Source: SIG299 sp051880375
GTDB taxonomy: Bacteria; Bacillota; Clostridia; Lachnospirales; Lachnospiraceae
Length of the DNA: 64,000 nucleotides
Direction of reading: 5' to 3'
Assembly: GCA_051880375.1 (NCBI GenBank)
Contig: JBJENV010000076.1
Coordinates: 53,198-117,197, forward strand
The position numbers and the translations under genes are program-made. Below are positions 29,690-39,030 of the stretch, piece after piece. The notes beneath the pieces were generated by a model. The model did not search any database and was not told the DNA's origin. It worked only from the letters and a program-made list of their open reading frames with translations. The stretch's first letter is position 1. Every line of letters starts with the position of its first letter.

Positions 29690-32119
29690 CTATCTATGAT
29701 CTACAAATCCCTTAATGCCGGAAGCATTCACGTATTTCTGCACTTCCCCGTTTTTGATCACAATCAGTGTCGGTGCCTGCATGATTCCGTATTCCGATAC
29801 CATATCCAGATGCTCCTCGGCATCTACCGTCTCATACGGTATGTCCTTTAAGAATTCCTTCGCAATACGACAGTTCGGACAGGTCTTCGTCGTAAACAGA
29901 TACAGGTGATTCTCCGAAGAGTTTGGAACAATCTCTGAGGAACTCGGTACGATTTCCGAAGAGCTCGGTACGATCTCTTTCATTCCGTTCGTTTCCTTCT
30001 CCGCCTTTTTCTCCGTTTGATCCGATACCGGCATCGGTCTTGAGGTTCCGATGTCGTAGTTTACACGGTTCTTATATTCCTGGCTCTTACCCTCATTCCA
30101 GTTCTGTACCGGACGGTAATAACCGGTAATGCGGCTGTACACTTCGGTGCGGTCACCGCAGTGCGGACAGAGATAATGTTCTCCGTTTATGTAACCGTGC
30201 GTCTTACAAATCGAATAGGTCGGCGAAATCGTGTAGTACGGAAGCTTATAATTTTCTGCTATTGTACGAACCAGCTTTGCGGCTGCCTGCCAGTCCGGAA
30301 GCTTTTCGCCAAGGAACGCATGAAATACGGTTCCCGATGTATATAATGTCTGCAATTCGTCCTGAATATCCAGCGCCTCAAAAATATCTGCGGTATAGTC
30401 TACCGGCAGGTGGGAGCTGTTTGTATAGTAAGGCGTATCATCCGGCTTCCCTGCCGTGCGGATATCCGGATAACGCTTCTTATCGTGCTTTGCCAGACGA
30501 TAGGTGGTCGATTCTGCCGGAGTTGCCTCCAGGTTATACAAATCGCCGTACTGCACCTGATAATCACCGAGACGTTCTCTCATGTGATTCAATACCTTTT
30601 TTGTAAATTCCTGCGTCTCCGGATGCGTCATATCCTTCCCGAGCCACTTTGCATTTAAACCGACCTCATTCATGCCGATTAAACCGATGGTCGAGAAGTG
30701 GTTGTCAAACGTACCGAGGTAACGCTTTGTATAAGGATACAGACCTTCGTTTAAAAGCTTTGTAATGACACTGCGCTTTACCTTTAAGGAACGTGCGGCA
30801 ATGTCCATCATATGGTCCAGACGGCGGAAGAAATCCTGCTCATCCGTTGCCAGATACGCGATACGCGGCATATTGATGGTAACGACACCGACCGAACCGG
30901 TGCTCTCTCCCGAACCGAAGAAGCCACCGGTTTTTTTACGAAGCTCACGTAAATCCAGACGGAGTCTGCAGCACATGGAGCGGACATCGCTCGGCTCCAT
31001 ATCGCTGTTGATATAGTTTGAAAAATACGGTGTGCCGTACTTTGCCGTCATCTCAAACAAGAGACGGTTATTTAAGGTATCGGACCAGTCAAAGTCCGAG
31101 GTAATCGAATAAGTCGGAATCGGATACTGGAAACCGCGTCCGTTTGCATCACCCTCAATCATCGTTTCGATGAATGCACGGTTTACCATATCCATTTCTT
31201 CCTTACAGTCTTTATAACAGAAATCCAGCTCCCTGCCGCCTACAATACAAGGAAGCTCTGCCAGGTCCTTCGGAACCGTCCAGTCTAACGTAATGTTGGA
31301 GAACGGTGCCTGCGTACCCCAGCGGCTCGGTGTATTGACGCCGTAGATAAACGACTGGATGCACTGCTTCACTTCTTTATAAGAAAGGTTGTCCACCTTA
31401 ACAAACGGTGCAAGATAAGTATCAAAGGAAGAAAATGCCTGTGCCCCCGCCCACTCATTCTGCATGATACCGAGGAAGTTTACCATCTGGTTGCAGAGCG
31501 TGGATAAATGGCTTGCCGGAGCAGACGTAATCTTGCCCGGGATGCCTCCGAGGCCTTCTTTAATTAACTGCTTTAACGACCAGCCGGCACAATAACCGGT
31601 TAACATCGACAGATCGTGGATATGAATATCCGCATTACGGTGTGCCGTGGCAATCTCTTCGTCATACACCTCAGAAAGCCAGTAGTTTGCAGTAACCGAG
31701 CCGGAATTATGTAAAATCAGACCGCCGACGGAATATGTCACCGTCGAATTTTCCTTTACTCTCCAGTCTTCTTCCTTCACATAGCTGTTTACGATTTCCT
31801 TGTAATCCAAAATCGTAGACTTCATGTTACGGATTTTTTCCCTGTTTTTACGATACAGAATATATGCCTTTGCGACATCGGTGTAGCCGGTCTGCTCCAG
31901 TACATGCTCCACGCTGTCCTGAATATCCTCCACACTGATGGTGTCTTCCTTTACCTTACTCTGGAAATCCGAAGTAACACGAAGCGCCAGTAAATTAATG
32001 ATTTCATCATTATAGCTCTTCTGTGTTGCCGCAAATGCCTTAGAAATCGCTCCACTGATTTTGGACAGATTAAACTCCGCAACCTCACCGTCTCGTTTTA
32101 CTACACTTATCATTGCCAT
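29690..32119 (-). CDS. nrdD: Anaerobic ribonucleoside-triphosphate reductase with fused thioredoxin-like domain
   Basis: 809 residues. N-terminal ATP-cone (about 1-95), NrdD core, zinc-site region SICKTHGYINGEHYLCPHCG and the glycyl-radical loop RITGYYRPVQNW. After about residue 715 comes a linker with three tandem EIVPSSS repeats, then a thioredoxin/glutaredoxin-like domain with the redox CPNC (TTKTCPNCRIAKEFL) and the cis-Pro motif QAPTLIVI. NrdD makes dNTPs without oxygen using a radical installed by NrdG; no nrdG is visible in this window. The fused domain could reduce the active-site cysteines in place of a separate NrdH (inference). Preceded by a good promoter and candidate NrdR boxes. 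Confidence 0.93.
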   Translation of the reverse strand: MAMISVVKRDGEVAEFNLSKISGAISKAFAATQKSYNDEIINLLALRVTSDFQSKVKEDTISVEDIQDSVEHVLEQTGYTDVAKAYILYRKNREKIRNMKSTILDYKEIVNSYVKEEDWRVKENSTVTYSVGGLILHNSGSVTANYWLSEVYDEEIATAHRNADIHIHDLSMLTGYCAGWSLKQLIKEGLGGIPGKITSAPASHLSTLCNQMVNFLGIMQNEWAGAQAFSSFDTYLAPFVKVDNLSYKEVKQCIQSFIYGVNTPSRWGTQAPFSNITLDWTVPKDLAELPCIVGGRELDFCYKDCKEEMDMVNRAFIETMIEGDANGRGFQYPIPTYSITSDFDWSDTLNNRLLFEMTAKYGTPYFSNYINSDMEPSDVRSMCCRLRLDLRELRKKTGGFFGSGESTGSVGVVTINMPRIAYLATDEQDFFRRLDHMMDIAARSLKVKRSVITKLLNEGLYPYTKRYLGTFDNHFSTIGLIGMNEVGLNAKWLGKDMTHPETQEFTKKVLNHMRERLGDYQVQYGDLYNLEATPAESTTYRLAKHDKKRYPDIRTAGKPDDTPYYTNSSHLPVDYTADIFEALDIQDELQTLYTSGTVFHAFLGEKLPDWQAAAKLVRTIAENYKLPYYTISPTYSICKTHGYINGEHYLCPHCGDRTEVYSRITGYYRPVQNWNEGKSQEYKNRVNYDIGTSRPMPVSDQTEKKAEKETNGMKEIVPSSSEIVPSSSEIVPNSSENHLYLFTTKTCPNCRIAKEFLKDIPYETVDAEEHLDMVSEYGIMQAPTLIVIKNGEVQKYVNASGIKGFVDHR
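29915..29977 (-). repeat. 21-bp tandem repeat (three units) in the nrdD linker
   Basis: Three consecutive 21-base units encode EIVPSSS, EIVPSSS and EIVPNSS. Third-position differences between units show they are not a very recent duplication. Confidence 0.75.
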
Positions 32120-32165
32120 TTCTCCCTTCTAAATAAGCGCAGACCTTTTTATGCGCCCAGAATTT

Positions 32166-32194
32166 ATTCTAGCAGAGAATGGCAGGACAGTCAA
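32166..32194 (-). promoter_or_regulatory. Promoter of nrdD-thyA-folA
   Basis: Minus strand: TTGACT (32189-32194), 17-base spacer, TAGAAT (32166-32171), about 45 bases before the nrdD start. Confidence 0.65.
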
Positions 32195-32204
32195 GACATT
32201 TAAA

Positions 32205-32252
32205 ACACAATATGTATATGTCTTTGGTCCTATTTTCAACTATATCTTGTAT
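32205..32252 (-). promoter_or_regulatory. Candidate pair of NrdR boxes
   Basis: ACACAATATGTATATG (32205-32220) and CAACTATATCTTGTAT (32237-32252) resemble the NrdR box ACACWATATWTTGTGT. The second matches 12 of 16 positions; the first matches mainly in its left half. Start-to-start spacing is 32 bases, about three helical turns, as is usual for NrdR. They lie just upstream of the nrdD -35. Confidence 0.45.
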
Positions 32253-32273
32253 TTTGTTCTACAACTGTGCTAT

Positions 32274-32295
32274 AAAAAAAGCTTGAAAAATCAAG
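32274..32295 (-). terminator. Terminator overlapping the stop of the debranching-enzyme gene
   Basis: Minus strand: CTTGA and TCAAG pair around a T-rich loop, followed by GC and seven T. The stem includes the stop codon (32291-32293). Confidence 0.55.
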
Positions 32296-34330
32296 GGTTT
32301 TCCCACTCGTACACGGCACGTAACAGTTCACCGACACTCCATGCCTGCGCAAAACATCCTCTCGAAACCGTCGGTTTTCCGCCATCGTATATCTCTGCAA
32401 TCTGACCGAGACAGCCTTCCGAGAGCCAGTCGTTTAACGCTTCCATTCCTGCGCTTACATGTGCCATCCATTCCTCTTTTTCCGCAGTTTCCTGCGTCTT
32501 ACTATATCGCATACACGCACGATAATAAGCTCCGAGCGGAAACGCCCACACGGTTCCCTGATGATAAGCTCTGTCCCTCTGTTCCATCGGGCCGATGTAA
32601 ATATCGTGAAAATCCTTATCCTTCGGTGACAGGGTGCGCAGGCCGATTGTTGTATACAACTCACTTCTTACCTTCTTCAGTACCTTTCCTTCCTGTTCCG
32701 CAGAAAGCATCGTAAACGGCTGTGTCAGAGCCCAGATCTGATTACAGCGTACCTGACGCTCCTCATAATTTCCCGACAGCACGTCCTTTAAGCAGTCTTC
32801 CTCCTCATTCCAGAACTGTTCCGTAAATGACTTCTTAACCCTTCCTGCAAGCTCCGCATAACCTGTTGACAAGTCTCTGTATTCCGATTCCTGCTGCGGC
32901 TTCGTTTCCTTTTCTGCCAGCCGGTCGGCAAACTCTGCCATGACGCAAAGTGCGCTGTACCAATACGCATTAATTTCCACCGGTTTTCCGTGGCGCGGAG
33001 TCGGCAGATGTTTTCCGACTCTGACATCCATCCATGTCAGCTGTTCCAGACCTTTTCCCGCCCGAATCAGGCCATCACAGTCCATACCGATGTGAAAATC
33101 CGTACCCAGCTGATACGCCTCCACAATCCGCTGCATCACCGGAAACAGTTCCTGTACAAATTCCAAATCTTTTGTAAACTTCAGATACTCGTACACCGTG
33201 TTGATAAACAGTAGCGGCGCATCCGCCGAATTATACATCGGATTTTCCTTTCCTTCCGGAAACAGATTCGGAAGCAGCCCGTTCTTCTCATATTTCGCAA
33301 ACGTGCGCAGAATGCTTCTGCACTCCTCAAACCGTCCGGTTACCATCGTAATACCCGGCAGTGCAATCATGGTGTCTCTTCCCCAGTCTTCAAAGAACGG
33401 ATAGCCGGCAATGATGCTCTTTCCGTTTGTCGATTTCCTGTTTACCACATAGGCATCTGCAGCTAACACAAGCTGCTTTCCCAGTTCGGACTTAAGCGGT
33501 GCTCCATCAAGCAGTGTCTGCTCATAGCTAAGATATTCCTGTACATATTGTTCAAAACAGCCTTCGCTGTACTCACACGGCTTTGTGCTGTAAATACAGA
33601 CTAACACTTCCCTCTCATGGTTCAGTTCCATACTCACGGAATGGTTAATCATGACTTCGCCGTACATCCTTCTTCCGTCTCTGTCATCCTGTGAAAAATA
33701 TACCGGCATATATTCCTCATAACCGTAGTTCCGGGCTGTTCCGTTCGTAGCGAAATAAAGGCGGGTTCCCTTTTTTTCAAGGTATGGACTTTCTCCGTCC
33801 ACATACTTTATCAGGCCGCCGTCTCTAAACTCATCAAATCCTGTATTTTTCGGCGTCATTCGCAGCAACGGCTCGACAGAAAACTCTGCCTCGCTCTCCA
33901 TCTCCTTCGGCTTTGTTATCTCATACTGCACCGCAACCGTATTCTCTCCATGTACCATCACAATCTTTTTACATACCGTAATTCCATGAACATGATAGGT
34001 CCACCGTGGATAATGGTCATACTCAAACTCTTCCAGAAATTGATAACCTTGAAATTCTTTTCCCTCATTGGAAGACTTCCTGTTTTGCTTTTGAGAAGTC
34101 AGCTCATAGAGTTCTTCCTCTATCCTTACCGTTTCCATCAGACCGCTTATCAGATGCCAGCGGACATTCGGTGCTTTCTTCGCCGCCATCAAAAACGCCT
34201 GATCCCCCCTTGCCATTGAACCGATAACTGACATACAGTGATAGCCGCCAAGCCCGTTTGTCATCAGGTAGCAGTTCTTTTCTCCCTCATCCAGAGTAGG
34301 CCACGCTTCTTTTCCGAATTTAAACTTCAT
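32291..34330 (-). CDS. Glycogen-debranching-type amylo-alpha-1,6-glucosidase
   Basis: About 679 residues from the ATG at 34330 (MKFKFGKEAW, AAGGTG 5 bases upstream); an in-frame ATG 54 bases further up overlaps hflX and looks spurious. N-terminal GDE domain (YLMTNGLGGYHCMSVIGS...), then the GH13-type/GH133 (alpha/alpha)6 catalytic domain with FEDWGRDTMIALPG (catalytic acid region), PEGKENPMYNSADAPLLF and YHQGTVWAFPLG. It hydrolyses alpha-1,6 branch points of glycogen or limit dextrins. It appears to be the last gene of a unit with hflX and the FAD protein, without obvious functional connection. Confidence 0.88.
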   Translation of the reverse strand: MKFKFGKEAWPTLDEGEKNCYLMTNGLGGYHCMSVIGSMARGDQAFLMAAKKAPNVRWHLISGLMETVRIEEELYELTSQKQNRKSSNEGKEFQGYQFLEEFEYDHYPRWTYHVHGITVCKKIVMVHGENTVAVQYEITKPKEMESEAEFSVEPLLRMTPKNTGFDEFRDGGLIKYVDGESPYLEKKGTRLYFATNGTARNYGYEEYMPVYFSQDDRDGRRMYGEVMINHSVSMELNHEREVLVCIYSTKPCEYSEGCFEQYVQEYLSYEQTLLDGAPLKSELGKQLVLAADAYVVNRKSTNGKSIIAGYPFFEDWGRDTMIALPGITMVTGRFEECRSILRTFAKYEKNGLLPNLFPEGKENPMYNSADAPLLFINTVYEYLKFTKDLEFVQELFPVMQRIVEAYQLGTDFHIGMDCDGLIRAGKGLEQLTWMDVRVGKHLPTPRHGKPVEINAYWYSALCVMAEFADRLAEKETKPQQESEYRDLSTGYAELAGRVKKSFTEQFWNEEEDCLKDVLSGNYEERQVRCNQIWALTQPFTMLSAEQEGKVLKKVRSELYTTIGLRTLSPKDKDFHDIYIGPMEQRDRAYHQGTVWAFPLGAYYRACMRYSKTQETAEKEEWMAHVSAGMEALNDWLSEGCLGQIAEIYDGGKPTVSRGCFAQAWSVGELLRAVYEWENP

Positions 34331-34373
34331 ACACCTTACCTGTCCCCTTCTTTTTTCTGAACCGGCTTTTGCT

Positions 34374-35651
34374 TTACCGGCCAAACAGCTGCAAGTAAAC
34401 CGCCTTAGGAAGATATGCCTTTACATAGGTGCCATCCTCCCTGTATTCCTCGGCAAGCAGTTCACCGTACTTTCTGATCTGCTGGATTTTACCGGTCTCC
34501 GAATAAGGGAACACATGCTCCACCAATACCTTGTTCTCACGCAGAATCCGTTCCAGTACCTCTAACAGCTCCGGTATGCCTTCCCCTGTTTTTGCCGATG
34601 TCTTTACGACTTCATCTGCTTTTAAGTCCTTTCGTGCCTCCGGCAGCTGTTCCCCCGCCATGATTGCAGCACGCAGCCTGTCCTGCTTATTAAATACCGT
34701 AATCATCGTTTTATCGGTTACTCCAAGGCCGCGCAGTGTCTCATACACTACATGCAGATGCTTGTCACAGTCCGGATTGGAGGCATCCACTACATGAAGG
34801 ATGATATCTGCATACTTTGCCTCCTCCAGTGTCGAGCGGAACGCATCAATCAGATGATGCGGCAGCTTCCGTACAAAGCCTACCGTATCCGTGAGCAGAA
34901 GATTTTGTCCGCTTGGCAGTACAAGGCTTCTTGTCGTCGGGTCAAGTGTTGCAAACAGCTTATCCTCCTCCAGAACTCCTGCATGAGTCAGATAGTTTAA
35001 AAGCGTCGATTTTCCGGCATTTGTATAACCGACGATTGCCGCTACCGGCACCGGTGAACGGCTTCTTGCTGCGCGCAGAACCTCTCTTGACTGAATGACC
35101 TCATTTAACTCTCTGTTTAACTGTGCAATCCGGTCTTTAATCAGCCGTCGGTCCACCTCCAGCTTTTTCTCACCCGGACCTCTCGTTCCGATACCGCCTC
35201 CAAGGCGCGAAAGTGAGCTTCTCATTCCAATCAGACGCGAGGAACGATACTTTAACTGCGCAAGTTCTACCTGAATTTTTCCTTCCTTCGTCGAAGCGTG
35301 TTTTGCAAAGATGTCCAGAATCACCATTGTTCGGTCCATTACCTTACAATCAAGCGCTTCCTCCAAGTTCTTCATCTGTGCCGGAGAAAGCTCGTCATCA
35401 CAGACGATACCTGTCGCCCCTAAGGTCGCAATCAGTTCCGACACCTCTTCGATTTTTCCTTTCCCCAGATAGGTGCCCGGATGCGGTGCTTCTCTGTTCT
35501 GAATCACTGTTGCAACTGATTCTGCTCCTGCTGTCGCAACAAGCTCGCCAAGCTCGGCAAGCGATTCTTTTGTATCGTCATTTTCCGCAGTTGCGATACC
35601 GACTAAAACGACGCGTTCCTGTTCCTCTGCATTTTCATATAATTCCGCCAT
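34374..35651 (-). CDS. hflX: HflX-type ribosome-associated GTPase
   Basis: 425 residues. N-terminal HflX domain (NREAPHPGTYLGKGKIEEV, GIVCDDELSPAQMKN), the GGIGTRGPGE motif before the G domain, and GTPase boxes GYTNAGKST (G1), DTVGFVRKLPHHLIDAFRST (G3 and HflX signature) and NKQD (G4). It splits or rescues stalled ribosomes under stress. There is a hairpin in its upstream gap (GACAGCGG/CCGCTGTC, 35674-35708), without a T run. It lies upstream of the debranching enzyme. Confidence 0.95.
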   Translation of the reverse strand: MAELYENAEEQERVVLVGIATAENDDTKESLAELGELVATAGAESVATVIQNREAPHPGTYLGKGKIEEVSELIATLGATGIVCDDELSPAQMKNLEEALDCKVMDRTMVILDIFAKHASTKEGKIQVELAQLKYRSSRLIGMRSSLSRLGGGIGTRGPGEKKLEVDRRLIKDRIAQLNRELNEVIQSREVLRAARSRSPVPVAAIVGYTNAGKSTLLNYLTHAGVLEEDKLFATLDPTTRSLVLPSGQNLLLTDTVGFVRKLPHHLIDAFRSTLEEAKYADIILHVVDASNPDCDKHLHVVYETLRGLGVTDKTMITVFNKQDRLRAAIMAGEQLPEARKDLKADEVVKTSAKTGEGIPELLEVLERILRENKVLVEHVFPYSETGKIQQIRKYGELLAEEYREDGTYVKAYLPKAVYLQLFGR

Positions 35652-35710
35652 AGTTCCTCTCTTTCCTCATTCCGACAGCGGTTGCTTCTCCTTCTTTCTT
35701 CCGCTGTCTT

Positions 35711-37081
35711 TTACATTGTCTGTGCAAGATACCTCGCTACAGCCACCCCGCTGGCAGATGCGTGAGACAGAGAATGTGTCACACCGCTGCAGTCACCGAT
35801 GACAAACAATCCCTTGTGACAGGTCTCGAGATTTTTATCGATTTCAACCTCCATGTTATAAAACTTTACCTCCACTCCGTAAAGCAGAGTATCATCATTT
35901 GCCGTGCCCGGAGCAATTTTATCCAGTGCGTACATCATTTCAATGATTCCGTCCAGAATACGCTTCGGCATAACAAGGCTTAAATCTCCGGGTGTTGCTG
36001 CAAGCGTAGGTGTCACAAAGCCTTCGTTGATTCTGGTGGCATTGCTTCTTCTTCCGCGGACCAAATCTCCGAAGCGCTGTACAATGACACCGTCGCCAAG
36101 CATGTTGGAAAGACGCGCAATGCTCTCGCCGTAGCCGTTGCTGTCCTTAAACGGCTCCGAAAAATGCTTGGATACCAAAAGTGCAAAGTTTGTATTCTTT
36201 GTATAACGTGCCGGGTCCTCATAGCTGTGACCGTTTACCGTCACGATACCGTTTGTATTTTCATTTACGACAGCACCCCTCGGATTCATACAGAAGGTGC
36301 GGACCAGGTCCTCATACTTTGCAGTACGGTACACAATCTTACTTTCATACAGTTCATCCGTCAGGTGGGAAAATACCTCTGCCGGAAGTTCCACGCGCAC
36401 TCCGATATCCACACGGTTCGACTTTGTCGGGATACCAAGTTCCTCACACACCGTTTCCATCCACTTGCTTCCGCTCCGTCCCGCGGAGATAATGCACGCT
36501 TTGCAGGAATAGGATGCATCCTTTAAGTGTATCTCATACCCATCCTCCGTCTTCCTTACATGCTCTACCGGTGAGCGGAAGTAAAAATCCACTTTTTCCT
36601 TCAGTTCATTGTACAGGTTTTCCAGTACAATATAGTTGATATCGGTGCCCAGATGGCGTACCGAAGCATCTAACAGATGCAAATCGTTTTCCAGACAAAG
36701 CTTTTTAATCTTCGAATTTGCCGTCGAATACAGATGCGTTCCTTCCCCTCCGTGGGCAAGATTAATCTGATCCACATACTCCATCAGCTCAATGGCACGC
36801 TGCTTGCCGATATATTCGTGCAGGGTTCCTCCAAACTGATTCGTAATATTGTACTTTCCGTCCGAAAACGCGCCCGCACCGCCGAAGCCGTTCATAATCG
36901 CACAGGTGGAACAGCGGATACAGGATTTCACCTTATCCCCGTCAATCGGACATTTTCTCTTTTCCAGAGAATTTCCTGCTTCAAATACCGCAACCTTACA
37001 GTCCGGATTTTTCTTTATCAGCTCATAGGCGGAGAAAATGCCTCCCGGTCCCGCTCCTACTATAATTACATCATATTTCAT
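35711..37081 (-). CDS. FAD-dependent dehydrogenase of the uncharacterised COG2509 type
   Basis: 456 residues. The N-terminal dinucleotide fold VIIVGAGPGGIFSAYEL binds FAD. CIRCSTCAIMNGFGGAGAFSDGKYN (CxxC region followed by the Gly-rich loop) and the C-terminal VIGDCSGVTHSLSHASASGV are characteristic of the family, as are the internal GRSGSKW and PRGAVVNEN. The substrate is unknown. AGGAG site upstream. It probably begins the unit that continues into hflX. Confidence 0.8.
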   Translation of the reverse strand: MKYDVIIVGAGPGGIFSAYELIKKNPDCKVAVFEAGNSLEKRKCPIDGDKVKSCIRCSTCAIMNGFGGAGAFSDGKYNITNQFGGTLHEYIGKQRAIELMEYVDQINLAHGGEGTHLYSTANSKIKKLCLENDLHLLDASVRHLGTDINYIVLENLYNELKEKVDFYFRSPVEHVRKTEDGYEIHLKDASYSCKACIISAGRSGSKWMETVCEELGIPTKSNRVDIGVRVELPAEVFSHLTDELYESKIVYRTAKYEDLVRTFCMNPRGAVVNENTNGIVTVNGHSYEDPARYTKNTNFALLVSKHFSEPFKDSNGYGESIARLSNMLGDGVIVQRFGDLVRGRRSNATRINEGFVTPTLAATPGDLSLVMPKRILDGIIEMMYALDKIAPGTANDDTLLYGVEVKFYNMEVEIDKNLETCHKGLFVIGDCSGVTHSLSHASASGVAVARYLAQTM

Positions 37082-37141
37082 TCTGTCTGCTCCTTTCTGA
37101 CTTCATAAACAGCCGTCCGCTCCACAGTTTCTTATACCGAG

Positions 37142-37174
37142 AAAAAAACACCATGTTTCCTATCAACACGGTGC
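37142..37174 (-). terminator. Terminator after chemoreceptor A
   Basis: Minus strand: CACCGTGT pairs with ACATGGTG (with a G-U), followed by seven T; about 35 bases after the receptor stop codon. Confidence 0.8.
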
Positions 37175-37209
37175 TTCTTTCCTTCACCACTTCAAAGACA
37201 AGCTGCTTC

Positions 37210-38934
37210 TTATTCCAGTTTAAATTTATTAACCTCAGCCTCTAAAAGCTCTGCCACCTGTCTGTTGGAATCCGCCTTCTGCTCGATATCTCCGACATTC
37301 TCCGTTAAGGTTACTGCCGTCTCCGTCGTGCTTACAACGCCCTTTGCGCTTTCCTCTACCGCAATATTGACTGCCTGAATTGCATCCTTAATGCCGTCCA
37401 TTACCTGCTTTAACATTTCGGAATTTTCGGCAAAATGCTCCATGGTATCGTGAATTTCCTTTGCATCCCTGCGGTAATCCTCGCTTGTGGTAAGCAGTCC
37501 CTGATAGCCCTTCATTGCCGTATCCTCCATGAAGCGAACCATCTCCTCTGCCTCCGAGGCAAGTCCTTCTACCGAAGCAATCACTCCGCTGCTGACTTCC
37601 TTAATCTTTGCCGCAGCACTTGCCGAATCCGTTGCAAGCTTTCCGATTTCACTGGCAACAACCGCAAAGCCGCGTCCTGCTTCTCCTGCTCTTGCCGCCT
37701 CAATGGAAGCATTCAGTGCGAGCAGATTCGTCTGCTCGGTAATTTCGATAATATTTTCCGTCAGCAGATTGATTTCCTGCACCGATTTGGACTGTTCAAT
37801 CTTTTCGTTAATGGATGCTGCCATCTGTGCCGCAAGATCGTGAGCATTTTTCTGTTCGGCTTCTGCCTTGCGGTAAACTTCCTGCGCCTTTTCCTGAATC
37901 TGCTTCGTGGAAGCATTTCCTTCCGATGCCTGCTCGGAAATGCTGTCCGCGCTGCGGTAGGCTTCCGTAATCGAATCATTCACCTGATTTAATGAAGCCG
38001 TCGTTTCCTCCATCGCCGCGCTCATTTCTTCCATTGTTGCCGAAACATCCATAATGCTCTCCCTTGCACTCGACAGATGCTTTACGACAACTTCGGATGA
38101 CTCATATAAGGTAGCGGAATTCTGTGAAATCTGCAGCATAATATCACGGATGTAAGAAAGCAGTGCATTGACGTTTTCCGCCATCAGTTCCATTTCATCA
38201 CCGGTCTTTACATCTAACGTCTGTGTCAAATCGCCTTCACTGTTTACCAGTTCGTAAAGCTTGTCATTTACCATGCGGATGCGTTTTGTAATTGCACCGA
38301 CAACCAGACCGGCAACCAATATTGCCACAAGTATGCCTCCAATCGCAATCTGTATGGTACTCCTTTGACTTGCAGCCAGACGTTCCACAATATGAGAAGC
38401 ATTATAGTCACTTCCGAGTACGGCAACTACCTTTCCGTCGGAATCCTTAATCGGCACATAAGCCGAAATCACATCACCGTACTGATTGGAATTGATATAA
38501 TCCTGTACGTAAGTCGTTCCTCCGAATACTTCCGCCATTTCTTCATACGAATATTCAAACTCCTGACCGATTGCCGCCTGATTCTCTGTCTCATCCGTAT
38601 CAATGCCATAGTACACTGTTTTACCGTCGGTGGTCAGTGTATAAAGGTATGCCACACCGCACTGCTGTTTCATCGTACGCAGTGTTTTCAGCATTGCAAC
38701 GTAGAGTTCGGAATCCTCATCCCCCGGCTTTAAGCTTCCGATGACATCTCCATTAATCTGATATGCTGTCAGCTTTGCCGCTATCTCTGCCTGCTCCACT
38801 CCCATGGCAACCAGTTCTTCTTCCATACGTGTATAAGCGTTCAGTCCCAGCAGTAATGCCAGACAGAGAATCACTGCGCTCATACTCAGCAAAATCTTAG
38901 CCCTGATACTTAACCCTCTTGTTTTTTTCTTCAT
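37210..38934 (-). CDS. Chemoreceptor A (Cache-type sensor, paralogue of chemoreceptor C)
   Basis: 574 residues. Membrane helix at about 12-30, an extracytoplasmic Cache-like domain of about 160 residues (YLYTLTTDGKTVYYGIDTDE, YVPIKDSDGKVVAVLGSDY), second helix at about 195-217, HAMP, and an MCP signalling domain with EQTNLLALNASIEAARAG and EAGRGFAVVASEIGKLA. The sequence is very like the receptor at 41322-43046 throughout, most strongly after the HAMP. No C-terminal CheR-tethering pentapeptide. Promoter at 38992-39020 and its own terminator, so monocistronic. Ligand unknown. Confidence 0.93.
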   Translation of the reverse strand: MKKKTRGLSIRAKILLSMSAVILCLALLLGLNAYTRMEEELVAMGVEQAEIAAKLTAYQINGDVIGSLKPGDEDSELYVAMLKTLRTMKQQCGVAYLYTLTTDGKTVYYGIDTDETENQAAIGQEFEYSYEEMAEVFGGTTYVQDYINSNQYGDVISAYVPIKDSDGKVVAVLGSDYNASHIVERLAASQRSTIQIAIGGILVAILVAGLVVGAITKRIRMVNDKLYELVNSEGDLTQTLDVKTGDEMELMAENVNALLSYIRDIMLQISQNSATLYESSEVVVKHLSSARESIMDVSATMEEMSAAMEETTASLNQVNDSITEAYRSADSISEQASEGNASTKQIQEKAQEVYRKAEAEQKNAHDLAAQMAASINEKIEQSKSVQEINLLTENIIEITEQTNLLALNASIEAARAGEAGRGFAVVASEIGKLATDSASAAAKIKEVSSGVIASVEGLASEAEEMVRFMEDTAMKGYQGLLTTSEDYRRDAKEIHDTMEHFAENSEMLKQVMDGIKDAIQAVNIAVEESAKGVVSTTETAVTLTENVGDIEQKADSNRQVAELLEAEVNKFKLE

Positions 38935-38991
38935 GTTTTGCCCCCACGTTTCTCGCTTGTTTTCTGAATCAAAAACAATTCAGATACTTTC

Positions 38992-39020
38992 ATTATAATG
39001 ACTTTATCACAGCAAAGCAA
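38992..39020 (-). promoter_or_regulatory. Promoter of chemoreceptor A
   Basis: Minus strand: TTGCTT (39015-39020), 17-base spacer, TATAAT (38992-38997), continuing TATAATGAAAG, a context shared with the chemoreceptor C promoter. A CTGAAT/ATTCAG hairpin follows in the leader. Confidence 0.6.
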
Positions 39021-39030
39021 CCGTTTTCTT

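Noticed and set aside
35674..35708. Terminator between hflX and the FAD gene
   Set aside because: The 8-bp GACAGCGG/CCGCTGTC stem has no T run on the transcribed (minus) strand; the T run is on the other side, where no gene reads.
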